Below the pieces are notes generated by a model, which saw only the letters and a list, made by a program, of their open reading frames with translations, had not been told where the DNA came from and searched no databases. From contig CAJVGD010000015.1 of assembly GCA_910890315.1 (NCBI GenBank), forward strand, positions 248,001 through 312,000: a stretch of 64,000 bases of DNA, in the 5' to 3' direction. This DNA is from Serendipita indica DSM 11827. Lineage: Eukaryota > Basidiomycota > Agaricomycetes > Sebacinales > Serendipitaceae. The translations under genes and the position numbers were made by a program. Shown piece after piece: positions 32,775 to 45,600 of this stretch (position 1 is the stretch's first letter; each line of letters starts with the position of its first letter).

Positions 32775-34645
32775 CTGGAAGAGAACAGAGAGTTGGAAGA
32801 GAGACTGAGATGTAGAAGAGGACCTGTGTTGCTGAGAAGACGACGTCCGTCCAAAATCATGGAAAGCCCTCCTTTATAGAGGTCAGGAGGGCGGCGAGGG
32901 CAAACTCAGAAGTCTGAGGATGACCTGCCTCATCATCGTCATGCTATGTGAGGCGGATTAGACAGCTGCGAGTCGTCTCGGGATCGAATTCACGGGAGAC
33001 GGTTCACCGCGGGGCTGAATGCTAATGCATCTGGCTGGTTCAGTCGCAAACTTGAATCACCTGTCCTGTCGATCATCCATATTAGGTAACCACCGCTGCC
33101 TGGGTGAATTCTTCGCCACAGCGAGTTCACTTTGTGTCCAATCAGGACAGACACCCTTCTCCAGACCGATCGATCAGGGACGTTGTGATTCGATGTAACG
33201 CATTTCGCCTCAGACTTTTTGATATCCACCCTCTGGACGTTGCTATGTGATCGGGTTGAGACCGTGGTGGAATAATGAGCGACTCAACCTGGTGTCCTGT
33301 TCAATTCGGGCATATTTGATGCCGTCTCTAGTCAAGACTGATGGATGGAAGAGCCAAAGCATTGGACACCACCTTGATCCAACTCGACGTTCATCGCACA
33401 AAGAGTGGCGATGCTGTGGAGTGAAGAATATATGTCAAAATTCTCGGACAGTCTGTTTTTCAAATCAGGAGGCTCAAGATAAACGAACAAGCAAAGAGGC
33501 GGCTTGATCGATTGTATTACGCTGGTTGCTGGCGAGAATGACACAAAGGCGCTGTCAATGAAATACAATAGTTGCTCTAGAACTCGTCAGCAGGCTGTTT
33601 ATGAGGCTGGTATTACCCAACAAACTTTGGGGTCAATCCGCTGCGTAAGCGAGCGGAGAGTTCACCTTCGTGGTCCAGCCTATTAACGTGAACCGTTTTA
33701 GTTCTCTTAATGTGTGTTTTGAGCCCGCTATGCACGACTAGAAGTCTGGACGCTCCAATCGTACAAGGGAAACGAAGGTCAGGGCTGGCGAGAGACTAAT
33801 ACCCAAAGGTATGGAAGGACTTGCTTGCGTTTTTATGTCTTTGAACAGTCTGCGCTGGCAGTTATTGCCATCTTCAGACAGGCCACCAGCCTCAAGGCGA
33901 CGCTTTTTTACCAACGTGCCAGGCCTTCCTCTGTCACGCTGGCTTAGTCTATGCGCATGGATTCAAGTTGCTGGATATTCACAGACCCCACAAGGCGGGA
34001 GTTTATGGACAGGATAAAGTCCTAAGTCTTCACTGATGGAAAGCGCAAGGTTTTCAAAACTACGATACGCTTCTCTTGTTGATGTTACTCGGAGACAATT
34101 CGAAGAAACCTCAGAGATTGTTCAAGCTCTCCGCCAATGACGGATGCGCCCAAACCACATCCCTCAAGACTCAAATAAGGCATATTTAAATTATCTACAA
34201 GGGGAAGAAGAAGGCGATGGGCCGATGGGTAGCTATTGTCCACGTGCGTCCTCGAACAGGTGCTTCATAGTTCAAAGATGTCGATGGGGTTTACAAACTC
34301 GCACGAAGAGTCCAAGGGTGCGAGCTTGGGGATCGGTATGGGCCCTCGGTATAGACATAGGGAGTTGTAAGGCCTAGGTAAGGTGAACATAGATTGAAGA
34401 GTTCGTATTGCGTGATGACAGTGGTTGCTGCGGCTGTGACGATGAGGGTTGTATGATATGTGCAATGCAGTCACCATGGATTGCCAATTTAGCGAAATTT
34501 GAGTTGATTAGGGTATTTGATTAGGGTATTTGATCTACCGGTGAGCTTCATAAGGGGGGGCTTTGCGGTGGGATTAATCATGGAGATGAAGATACGAGCG
34601 TATTGTACTTACAGTACCAATGTGCCAATCATGTGAGCCCGACGT
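32775..34645. other. Spacer inside the duplicated block, no intact gene
   Basis: Contains the copy 2 promoter (TATA-like box near 32873), non-coding duplicated sequence, and at about 34110-34175 a fragment that reads, on the minus strand, like the C-terminus of the neighbouring oxidoreductase (VWAHPSLAESLNNL). The 33811-34017 and 34265-34477 open frames are shared with unit 2 or unit 1 only at DNA level and their reading is not conserved. Confidence 0.6.
34110..34175 (-). pseudogene. 3'-end fragment of the FAD oxidoreductase gene
   Basis: On the minus strand the stretch reads DVVWAHPSLAESLNNL then a stop where the parent has Trp-Gly-Phe-Leu-Glu. The parent gene (36367-37880) ends DAVWAHPSLAESLNNLWGFL. 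Only this tail was copied, so it marks the right edge of duplication unit 1 and shows that the oxidoreductase side is the original. Confidence 0.75.
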
Positions 34646-35038
34646 TCATTGTGGGTTGTATGCAAAGTGATGTTTTAGACAAGTTGTGCCGTTTTCAGAT
34701 CCACAGATGGTGCATTTGCCCTCCCTGTCCAAGAGTTGACCGAATAGACGTTCTGCATCCGGGAAGTGTGCATTTTCGTCCCACCATTGCGTCCTGAGGA
34801 TACCCGCGCTAACTGTGCGGAGGTATTCAGCATCCTTGGTCGACTGGCGGCGGAAAGCTCGCGAGAGCCACCTAGTGTTGTGGTCATTAGGGTGATGGCG
34901 AGTAGGATGGCCAATAGGGCCTGTTTCTGTGCCGTGGTTGGAGAATTCTACTCTTGCACGCATCGCCGCTGGATTCATGCCCTCTGGAAAGGGTGGGAAT
35001 GCTGGAGCGCCTTCGAGGTGTTGGTGGACTGAGGACAT
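34646..35038 (-). CDS. Small C-x2-C-x7-C-x3-H protein, copy 3
   Basis: 130 residues, single exon, ATG at 35036-35038 (MSSVHQHLEGAPAFPPFPEG). It shares GHPTRHHPNDHNTRWLSRAF, KDAEYLRTVSAGILRTQWWD, DAERLFGQLLDREGK and CTICGSENGTTCLKHHF with copy 2. The three Cys and the His keep identical spacing in all copies, while surrounding residues vary. A TATA-like CATAAAGGAC (minus strand) at about 35131-35140 is about 95 bp above the ATG, matching the other copies. Function unknown. Confidence 0.78.
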   Translation of the reverse strand: MSSVHQHLEGAPAFPPFPEGMNPAAMRARVEFSNHGTETGPIGHPTRHHPNDHNTRWLSRAFRRQSTKDAEYLRTVSAGILRTQWWDENAHFPDAERLFGQLLDREGKCTICGSENGTTCLKHHFAYNPQ

Positions 35039-36366
35039 GTGAACGAGGACGGAGTTTGAAGAGAAGGTGAGTTGTAGGAGAGGACTCGGGTTGTAGAGAA
35101 GGCGACGAGCGTCTGAGAATCATGGAACTGGTCCTTTATGTAGCTCAAGAGGTAGGCGGTGAGGGCAAACTCAGGAGTAGGAGGATAACCCGCCTCGTCA
35201 TTGTGCTATGCGAAGCGGATGAAGCGGTTGTATGATTGGTCTGCGGGTTCGAATGAACGGGAGACGATTCGCCGCAGTGTTGAATGCCAATGGGCCTGGT
35301 TGGATTCTGAGCTCGAGTCATCTGCCTTTTCAATCATGCAGGTTAGTCAAATGACGGCCGACTGGTTGGATCCTTTGCCACAGCGAGTTCCGTCCGGCCG
35401 ATCATGTCTTCTTGACAGGCGCCTTCACCACAGCGACATATTCAGTCAGGAACGCTTGAGTGATCGGTACAAATCATTACGCACCAAAAATTTTGATAGC
35501 CATCCTCCAACCGTCTCAAATCCGTTGCTACTTGATCGATTCGAGACAGCAAATGTGATCGTGGTCAACCTAACCAGGCGTTTTGTTCAATTCAAGTAGT
35601 TTTCCAGACGTTTGGCGCCGTGTGTTGTCAAGACTGGTGGATGAAAGGGCCAAGGTGGACAGTGACTATTTTGGACACAACCGTGACTTACGATGTTCAT
35701 CGCATCAAGAGACGGCTATACTACGGAGACAGAAATAAACTGAATATACACCAGTGCTCTCAAGGAGTCTATTTCCCGAGTCAAGGCGCTGAGGCGGAAC
35801 GAACAAGCAAAAGAGGCGGCTTTTATCGACTATATTACGCTGTTTGGCAGCAAGGATGATGCATAATACTGCCAATAAAATCTATTAACCGCTCAGGAAT
35901 CTTGTCAGGAGGCTGTTATGGAGGCTGGCATAAACAAGCGACTGGAAAGGGCAACCCCATGGCCCAGCCTACTACCTTAAACGGGAAATTCACGTCTTCC
36001 GATGTGAATTTGAGACCTGCTGTGCACGAATGGGAGCCTGGACCCCCCAAATCGTTCGGGGGGAAGGGTGAAGCTGACGGGGAGCTGGTATCTAAAGGTA
36101 TGGAAGGTGTCCCTTCACGCTTTATATCTTTGAACAGTCTGCCAGGCAGCTATTATCATCTCCAGATGAGCCAGGGGCCTCGAGATGCCACTTTTTACCA
36201 ACATGCGAGGACTTCCTTCAAGCTGGCTCACTCCATCCCATCCAGCCGCTAAATATTCGCAAACTCGTCAAGGCCGGGGTCCATGGACAGGTAAGACTCC
36301 TGAGCCTTCACGAATGGAAACGAAAGGCGTTCGAGATAATGGTAAACTGCGACTCGGATAGACTGA
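35039..36366. other. Promoter of copy 3 and non-coding duplicated spacer
   Basis: Counterpart of 32775-34100. The open frames at 35201-35599 and 35902-36252 are not conserved in the other unit. No gene seen. Confidence 0.55.
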
Positions 36367-37880
36367 CTATTCTAGGAAGCCCCAGAGATTATTCAAACTC
36401 TCCGCCAAGGACGGATGCGCCCAAACCGCATCCCTCAAGACCTCCCATCTCAGATTCCCCATCATGGCCGTTTGTACAATAGCCATGACTTCTCCACCCT
36501 CTACACCTAGACAGCTGAACCCGAGAATCATCCCGGTATCTGCATTAATGACTGCCTTCATTAACCCCCTACTCTCATCCGTCTCCAACGCACGTGCCAC
36601 GTAATTCATTGGCATTTTGGCCGTCTTGATTGTTGCGTTGGGATACTTGGTGCGTGCCTCGTATTCATGAAGACCAACGTGACCGAGCTGAGGATCCGTG
36701 TATGCGACGTATGGAACGAGACGGTCGGTGATGGTTGCCGGTTTTGCAGACGGGTTAGAGGAGTTTGTGATCAAGTTTGTTTGAAGAATGCGAAAGTCGT
36801 CATAGGAGATATGCGTAAATGCCGGAGGGCCTTTGACGTCGCCAAGCGCATATATCCCTGGTACGTTTGTCTCTAACTTGTCATTACACAGAATATATCC
36901 CTTCTTTCCGTCAAACTTGATGCCAGCGGCCGGGAGATTGAGAGATTCGACATTGGGAACGCGTCCGGACGCGAAGAGGATGTGTGAACCTGACAGATTG
37001 AGATCTCCGGTTGGTGCCTTGATAGAGATGTGAATCTGGCCAGATGCGTAGGATGCCGAGTGCGCCGCTGCTTCCAAGTGCACCGTGATTCCATCCTCTC
37101 GAACAATCTCCAGTAGAGCGGAGGTGATGTCTGGGTCCTCGCGAGGCATGAGATGCTTCCCGCGTTGGATAATTGTCACTTCGGCTCCCAGTCTACATCC
37201 TAGTCAATCATACAGGAAGAAAACGACCAATAAGCGTGTACTGACCTGCGGAACAGTTGCCCAAATTCCAAACCAATGTAGCCACCGCCCACAACCAAGA
37301 GATGACTAGGAACCTCTCCGAGCTCCATGATTGATGTAGAATCACGAATGCGCTCCTTTGGAACGGTTTCAATCCCAGATAAATTCGGACTGGCCGGTCT
37401 CTCGCCCGTATTTATACAGATCACGTCTCCTGTAATCGTCTCCTCCTTTCCATCTCCCATCTTGACCTTGATCGTCTTCGAATCGACGAAGCTGCCTTCC
37501 CCCATGAACAAGTCGACGCCGGCATCCTTGACGCGATTCTCGTTGCGCGTACGCGAGTCGGTGACGATGTTCCTCTTCCTCTCGCGCACCTTTGCCATAT
37601 CCACGCTTACTTCGTTCTGGCTGTTGCCTTCAAGCGTCTTGGCCGCTATGCCATCACTTGGAGTATGAACGCCATAGTCTTGACCGCGTCGAGCAAGGTA
37701 TGCGACGCGACCGCTGGCGATCATGGTCTTTGTAGGTGTGCATCCCTCGTTGACACAACATCCTCCGACATGCGCTCGCTCTATGAGTGCCGTCTTCTTG
37801 CCTGCTTTTGCAAAGGCAGTCGAGAGGGGCGTCCCAGCTTGACCTGAGCCAATGATAATGTAATCAAAGTGCTTAGACAT
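36367..37880 (-). CDS. FAD-dependent pyridine nucleotide-disulfide oxidoreductase (mercuric reductase/Lpd-like)
   Basis: Flavoprotein of the class I disulfide reductase family. Two exons, 37246-37880 and 36367-37192, join in phase to 486 residues. DYIIIGSGQAGTPLSTAFA is the FAD-binding Rossmann start; GGCCVNEGCTPTKTM holds the redox pair with the usual C-x4-C spacing; HLLVVGGGYIGLEFGQLF is the NAD(P)H-binding fold; PGIYALGDV closes the FAD site. The C-terminal dimerisation domain ends HPSLAESLNNLWGF. The His/Glu pair of dihydrolipoamide dehydrogenase is not clearly in place, and a mercury-specific C-terminal Cys pair is absent, so the substrate is open. The start at 37880 is preferred because a TATAAATA box (minus strand) lies at about 38015-38022; the frame is open upstream to an ATG at 37991, which would add a basic, mitochondrion-like leader of 37 residues. 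Confidence 0.9.
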
Positions 37881-38014
37881 TGGTTTGGTGGTGAATCGTG
37901 CAGTAGTTGGTCGGTGGTGGTTTAAACAGGTTGAGACCCTGAAAGAGGACAAGCGGTTGGGGGCAAGCTTGAAGGATACGACTCCTCTCATGTAGATCAA
38001 GAGGATGCCAACAT

Positions 38015-38022
38015 TATTTATA
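38015..38022 (-). promoter_or_regulatory. TATA box of the oxidoreductase gene
   Basis: GGTATAAATAATG on the minus strand, 24-32 bp above the ATG at 37991 and about 135-142 bp above the preferred ATG at 37880. A start of transcription about 30 bp below it would fall very close to the upstream ATG. Confidence 0.5.
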
Positions 38023-38142
38023 CCAAATGACCACCTACTCCATCTTCGGCGGCTTATGGCGCCCGCTGCGCTGTTGATTGGTTGAAATCGAGTGGCACTC
38101 GGCGATAGTGGGGCCGAGGAAACGAAGTAGAGTGGCAACACC

Positions 38143-40394
38143 TCATGTTACATCTTTCCACACGGTAGCAAGCACGACAAGAGCGCCTAATCCAAGACAC
38201 GTCCAGCTCGTGATCCGTTCTAACTTTCCCACTTTCGCTTCGTCCCAAACGGCATTTCGGCGAACTCTTGACCTCGGGCTCTCTCCTTGCTCCAACATTT
38301 CGATATCGAATTCTTCCCCTGGCCTCGTGCCGTCTCTGCCTATCAGCAACCAGTGCAGAACACAGGCGAGTACTACGCCTCCATCAAGTCCCTGAACGGG
38401 TAACAGATTGAAAAAGGCGAGACTCAAGCTGAGACGTGCAGTATAATCCAAGAACCGCCCGAACATGAGCGGTAGGTGGACGCGCATCAAATTGGGAAGT
38501 GATATGGGCGGGAAGAGATAGGTCCGCGGTTGGAGATACCCCACCGTCACCTGATTCAGTACGTCTACGGTTGGTCCTTTATAGACAATCAGCCTTGTCG
38601 GTATCCGCGGTAGTGTCTTGACTTCATTGGGACCAGCAAAATGATTGGTGATTGAATCGGGCACGCTAGATGACCGTGATGTGGAGCGCATCCAGGGTGG
38701 TTCCTCGAACTCGATTCGCAGGAGCCGTTCGGATGCATCAAGTGTTGGGTTTATATGCGGTCGTACGCAAGCATATGTCGTAGAGTCGCCGTCCGGGCGG
38801 AGACACACCACATGACATCGCGCGCCGTAAGCCGAAGATGTCGCGGTCGTATTTATAGCGGATGGATTTGATCCTTCTTGTCCTCGCGAAAGTCTGTGTT
38901 GATACGTAAAGAGTGGCAAAGGATCAAGACACCGACGGGCAGTAGTATTGGTTACAGTAGCTGCTTCTCGGGTGGAAAAGCATGAGCCCGTCGAGTTGGC
39001 AGTGGCTGCGGAGCAGCACGCCGTCGGTTGCTCTAAGGCCTGTTAACAGGAGTCGATGCAATTAAAGTTGACTTACGATGATGCCAAGACTCTGGAACGC
39101 ACCATCCAGAGTCTTCTTGAATCCCCTTCACTTCTTGCTCTACAGACCTCGTGAGGTGACTATACCACCGGTGCATCCCAGTCGGGGATGACTGTCCGAC
39201 TAGGCCCGTTCCACCAAGTCGTAGGTCGTCAATTTTGGTAACCACACTCCCAACGGGTATATAATCTACTAGAGGAGAATCCAGAGAAACGTCTACCACA
39301 ACGAGTCCGCGCAGTTGCATATTCCGATATCCTAGCAATGACCAGATTCTGGATGGCCTGGACTGATCCCATGCAGAAGGAATCGTAGGAGGCTTCGTAC
39401 AGTCGCTCGTCGGTTTGCAATTATCTTCGCCAAAGGGCGAGTTGGAAGAGTTAGTCGAGAATGAAGCAAACGGGAACATTCCCAGAATGGCGGAGAGTGT
39501 AGAAGAGCCAAAAAGAACAAGGACACCCCAGGTAATGATGTTATGCCACGCCCCGGCAGTTGCGATGCGTAGACGGGCAGCATTGGGGAGGGTCCCGACG
39601 GATGAAGGAGAGAGGGAGACGAAGAATGTCGGAATGGCGATGTGGAGATGGAAACCGGTCGAAGTGACGCGAACAGACTCTCTGTGGAAAGGTAAGAGCG
39701 GGACATGGATAGTGGCGTACGTACAAGGTCGCCGTGATTCCATGTCCAATCTCGTGAACAACGCCAGTGAGGCATAGAACCAAGAGAATTATTGGGAGAT
39801 CTGAGAGTGGAACAGTGACTCCTGGGATCTAAAGGACTGTTAGCAGTAGCATCCACTTGAGCATGGACGTACCAATGCGTGTAGCCCGGCACCATCACTT
39901 TCCGTTTGAGGGAGGGGTGAATCCCGCTTGTGCAAACCTTTCTTCTGTGTATCGCCCCTCCCTAGCCATGCTAGCATCCTCCATATCACACCAAAGGCGC
40001 TCCATGTAAGGAGCACCATGCCGACAGTCAATAGACCGATTGACACCGCAGCCCCGACGGTGTAGAATACATGGAGTGCCTTTCTCAGACGAGCGCGTAA
40101 CGTGTGACTGGATGCTGCATTTGTCTCGCCTCCAAAGGCAAAGACGAAAGATGGTGCGAAGAGCGAGTTCCACCGTTTCGTCTCGTACTTGAGCCATAGT
40201 AGGCCAATGTCTAGAGTAGAACTAGACCAAGATATATGGTCATAGAAAACTTGGCGTCGTTTGATGGCATGGCGTGGATTGAGCGTTAGGGGAAGCGAAG
40301 ATGTGCTAGGCCAGTATCGTACGCGCAGATAGCGGATACCGTATAGGAGTGACCACGGGAATAAAATGGAGAGGAAGAGATTTATGAGTGACAT
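38143..40394 (-). CDS. Membrane-bound site-2 protease (M50, S2P/Stp1-like)
   Basis: Intramembrane zinc protease that releases SREBP-type transcription factors; in Cryptococcus the homologue Stp1 supports sterol homeostasis and growth in low oxygen. ATG at 40392-40394 (MSLINLFLSILFPWSLLYGI). The zinc motif is VVHEIGHGI (HEXXH, about 39745-39715) and the third ligand motif is FFNLLPVQGLDGG (LDG, about 38410-38375), both intact. Between them lies a PDZ-like stretch (SPLVDYIPVGSVVTKIDD) and a luminal Cys-containing segment (GWCVPESW; TACCSAATANSTGSC). Introns lie near 39835-39875, 39670-39725 and 39040-39070. The last joint is uncertain: the good GTAAGT donor after ESWHH does not give the right phase for the following ACC-containing exon. 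Total near 640-650 residues. Confidence 0.9.
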
Positions 40395-40696
40395 GGTAAC
40401 GACGAGTTCCACGCGTCTACGGCAGGTCGACTGTCAAAGGTTTGCATCCAAACCTTTCATAGATGAGTCCAGGAGCTTTATAATGTGTATGATGACGGAG
40501 AAGCTGTGTTATTTCGAGCACGGAGAAAATAGTTGGTGTGGTCAAAAGTCAAGAGACAAATTGGGTGTAGCGTAGATACCCAGAATGGATTACATATAAA
40601 TAAATCTTATCGTGGTGGAAATTGCTAGTGTCGAGTCAGATGGAGACTCTTCGGTGCCACTGTAGCAACTTGGATCCAACCATATAACCAGCCATC
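40395..40696. promoter_or_regulatory. Divergent promoter of site-2 protease and SerRS
   Basis: About 300 bp shared by two genes transcribed away from each other. One ACGCGT at 40411-40416. No gene seen. Confidence 0.5.
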
Positions 40697-42484
<1,788 letters not shown>

Positions 42485-42621
42485 CTAGTTGTATGAAATT
42501 CAAACTCCGCCACGCGTGACCACGACACGCCAAACAAACACGGCACTCTGTATTCCTTGTACTCGACCGTAACCCCGCGTCTGGCTGCCCTGCGCGCACA
42601 GCTGCTGGCTGTTGTACTACC

Positions 42622-45600
42622 ATGTCCTACGATGGAAGACGATACGACGACGAGGGCTCAGAATCGAGCTATGGCAGGCACTATGCCTCGCCCTCCACCG
42701 CGGCGCCGACCCAACTCATGAGTCCCACGCAAGCTCCCTCTGTTACGCGTTATTCTGCGTCTCTCAGCGGCGACTGTAAGTCTTTCCTTTCCTCGACGCG
42801 CTTTTTGGCCATTTTAGAGTGCTCACGACAAAACACGCGTGTCTTGTTCACCTCGGAATCACGCTTTACGCCCACTTGTATCGCGTCCTTTACTCTTCTT
42901 ACTGCTCGAAACACGGCCCGACATGTCTCGGAATACGTCGCAACATGGTCTTGTCGACTGCAGGTGAGCCCATTTGCACACGGCCATTCGTGACGGCGAC
43001 TGACCGATATATGCTACCCAGCAAATTCAATTATTCGCTCTGTAGACGATAACGACTCGGTTGCCAGCATGGACGTAGATCGTGTCGGTTTTACACCCAG
43101 AACATCGGTCGCGCTCACAGACACAGACGCCGACCAAGAACAGTACCAACACTATGGTAACTCGTATAGACATAGAGATGAAGATGTGTGGAGAGGAGCA
43201 CGACGTAGAGAGCATGCTCCTCTCTGACCGAGATCATGACCAGTACGACGACGAGGGAATGGGTTCCGAGCAGCGATACTCGGAACAATATGGGAGCGAA
43301 GACATGGAGTCGGAAGATGGCTATGGGATCGTCAACCAGCCTGAATGGTCCCACGTCTTGACCGTCGACGAAATTTTGAACAGACGGCAGCGCCTCTCCA
43401 CCGTCATTGAAGGCTCCAGTATTGGTAGCCGTTCCCGAGCTGCCTCTTCGGGCCAACTCTCACCCGGAGTACGCTCGGAAGATGTTCCTCCTGTCCCTCC
43501 AATCCCCTCCATCTATCACCAACGCGCCGCAACAATGACAGACGACCACTCGCCCGCCCCCAGTGTGCGCTCGTTCCATTCTCGAGCCAGCACAGATCCT
43601 GGTATTCCTGTTGCTTCAGCATCTTCTGCAAAATCGACTGCCTCGTCGGTGCGCCAGCGCATCGCAGCGTTCGAAGAGCGATCAGCGAGCCCAGCACTAG
43701 CTCACGGCGTACGACCGGGCTCTCCTGGTGGAACTCATGGCCTCGGGTTAGGCCTCGGTCTTCGCACATCCGCTCCCAATACGCTCTTTTCCCAAAATGT
43801 TGGGAGTATGCTCTCCACCCCCTTTTCACCTGCTCAATCTATGCCATCTACGTCTCCTCAGAATGCTCAAGCTCCACCTACATTTCCACGACCAAGCAGC
43901 TATCATTCTTCTCAAGGTTCCGTTTCAGGTCCCAGGGATCGATCGGCTAGTCCGGTCAAGGCGCCATCCATCAAGTCTTATGCATCTTCAGAGGGTGGGC
44001 CATACTCGGTTTCATGGAATTAGGCTGACCCCATTGTGTAGCTCCATCGTTCAATTTGCCATCCTATGCATCCTCACCCAACATTTTACCACAACAGACT
44101 GCATCATCGGACAATGTCGGCATTCGTGCAACATCGGCTCTTATTCAATCCGTCTCAGAGGACTTGCTGCGCACACATCAACAGCACGAGGCAGAGGCGT
44201 CGACTTATCAACCACAAACAGGCTATGTTCAGCGGATTCTCCAGTCGTATGGTCCCACTGAGCAAGGAAGTGGGCTCTTTGATGTGAGAAGGCGTCAGAG
44301 CCACCGTCGAGCTAGTGCTGGGCACGAGAAGACTTCTTCTAATGGCCACGAGACGGATTTACGCGGCTCTGGTTCTGGTTCTGGAGATGGAAACAGGTCT
44401 GCGCCATCTCAAGGTAGCCGTGGTCCACGCAGTGAAGCCAGTGGAGATGGATCTTTCCAAGTGGACAAAAGTGAACAAGGACCGATGAGTCCAACTATCG
44501 AAGAGGTGTGTTTGCCCAACCCGCTTTGATTGCTGCTAACGCTATATGCAGCCCCTTCGCGTTGGCACGCTCTGGTACCTCCACGTTCATACAGGTGATG
44601 AACACTTCCGATGGATCAAGTGCAAGGCTGTTCTCTTCAAATCGCAACTTCAACTCACATGGGTAGAGGCCGGAGGCGGCAAGGCGATTATTGGACTCGA
44701 CTTGCTCAACTGTCACGAAGTTCGTTCGGTACCATCTCCGTCGCATGCGTCGGCATGGGACGACATTGGCAACGTCGCCGCCCGTGCGCAGGCTCTGGAA
44801 GAAGGCCCCGATTCCCGTATCGACGAGATTTGCCCCTTCCAGATGCTATACGAAGATGGAGTTGAGCGTCTAGGTGCTGGTAGTCCGAGAGAGCGCGTAC
44901 GATGGGTTGCTGCTATATGGTAAGCGCATTCATAATATTCTGCACAGGAATCTAACAGTTTCCAGGGATGCCTTGAATCGTGCTTCGATTGTACCCAGCC
45001 GATCGAGCTCTCCTGCGCCTTCTCTCGCCACGATACCCTCTCAGAGAAGCTCACAGAGGAGCAGTGGAAGCAGCAGCCGCCATGGTTCTGCCTCGACTGT
45101 CTTCATCCCGGCTGATGAGGATATACCGGACATTGGAAGCACAATCTCGTCTCTGACCAGAAGCTCGTTCCGCTCAGGACCGCGTAGTTCGCAGAGCGGC
45201 TCGAGTCTCTCTGGCGGTCGACCTCGCTCGATTGATGACAATTCGATTCGATCATATGGTCGAGACTTGCTTTCACCTTCAGATGCACGTATCGAGATTG
45301 CTCCCAGCCGAAGTTCGTCGCTCCGCCGTACAACCTCGATGACGGATCTCGACGAGTCTGCCAGCGCTGCCACCCCCTCGGAAATCTCGGATCGCCCTGA
45401 GTCTCAGAGTGTCTTTTCGCCATATCGAGCACCGTCTACCGTCGAAAGCCATGGAGTCCCTCACACCATCGCATCGACCTCCTCGGGCTCGACGAGGTCA
45501 GTCTCTCCAAGTCGACCACTGCCCGGTGTTCCTCCTCTGTCTTCGATTCCTAGCATGCCTTCGTTGCGATCGGAGAGTACGACGAGCTCGGGAAGTCGAT

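Larger units (their letters stand above)
31925..34185. repeat. 2.27-kb tandem duplication, unit 1
   Basis: Unit 1 and unit 2 align along their whole length with a constant offset of about 2,265-2,310 bp. Shared landmarks are CTACAAGGGG(A)(G/A)GAAG at 31945/34194, GTCGATGGGGTTTACAAACT at 32028/34278, the CxxC/H gene at 32382/34646, ACGAACAAGCAAA at 33482/35798, and CGGATGCGCCCAAACC(A/G)CAT at 34140/36410. The copies look roughly 75-80 percent alike by eye, with indels, so the event is not recent. Confidence 0.8.
34190..36440. repeat. 2.27-kb tandem duplication, unit 2
   Basis: Counterpart of 31925-34185. Its right end runs into the last coding bases of the intact FAD oxidoreductase gene, while unit 1 stops after the same tail, so unit 2 contains the ancestral junction. 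Confidence 0.8.

Noticed and set aside
35240-35260. GGTTCGAAT near 35250 as a tRNA B box
   Set aside because: No matching A box or cloverleaf stems around it.
33811-36252. Plus-strand frames MEGLACVFMSLNSL (33811) and MEGVPSRFISLNSL (36091) as a gene pair
   Set aside because: They are equivalent bases of the two duplication units and lose similarity in protein frame after about 15 residues.
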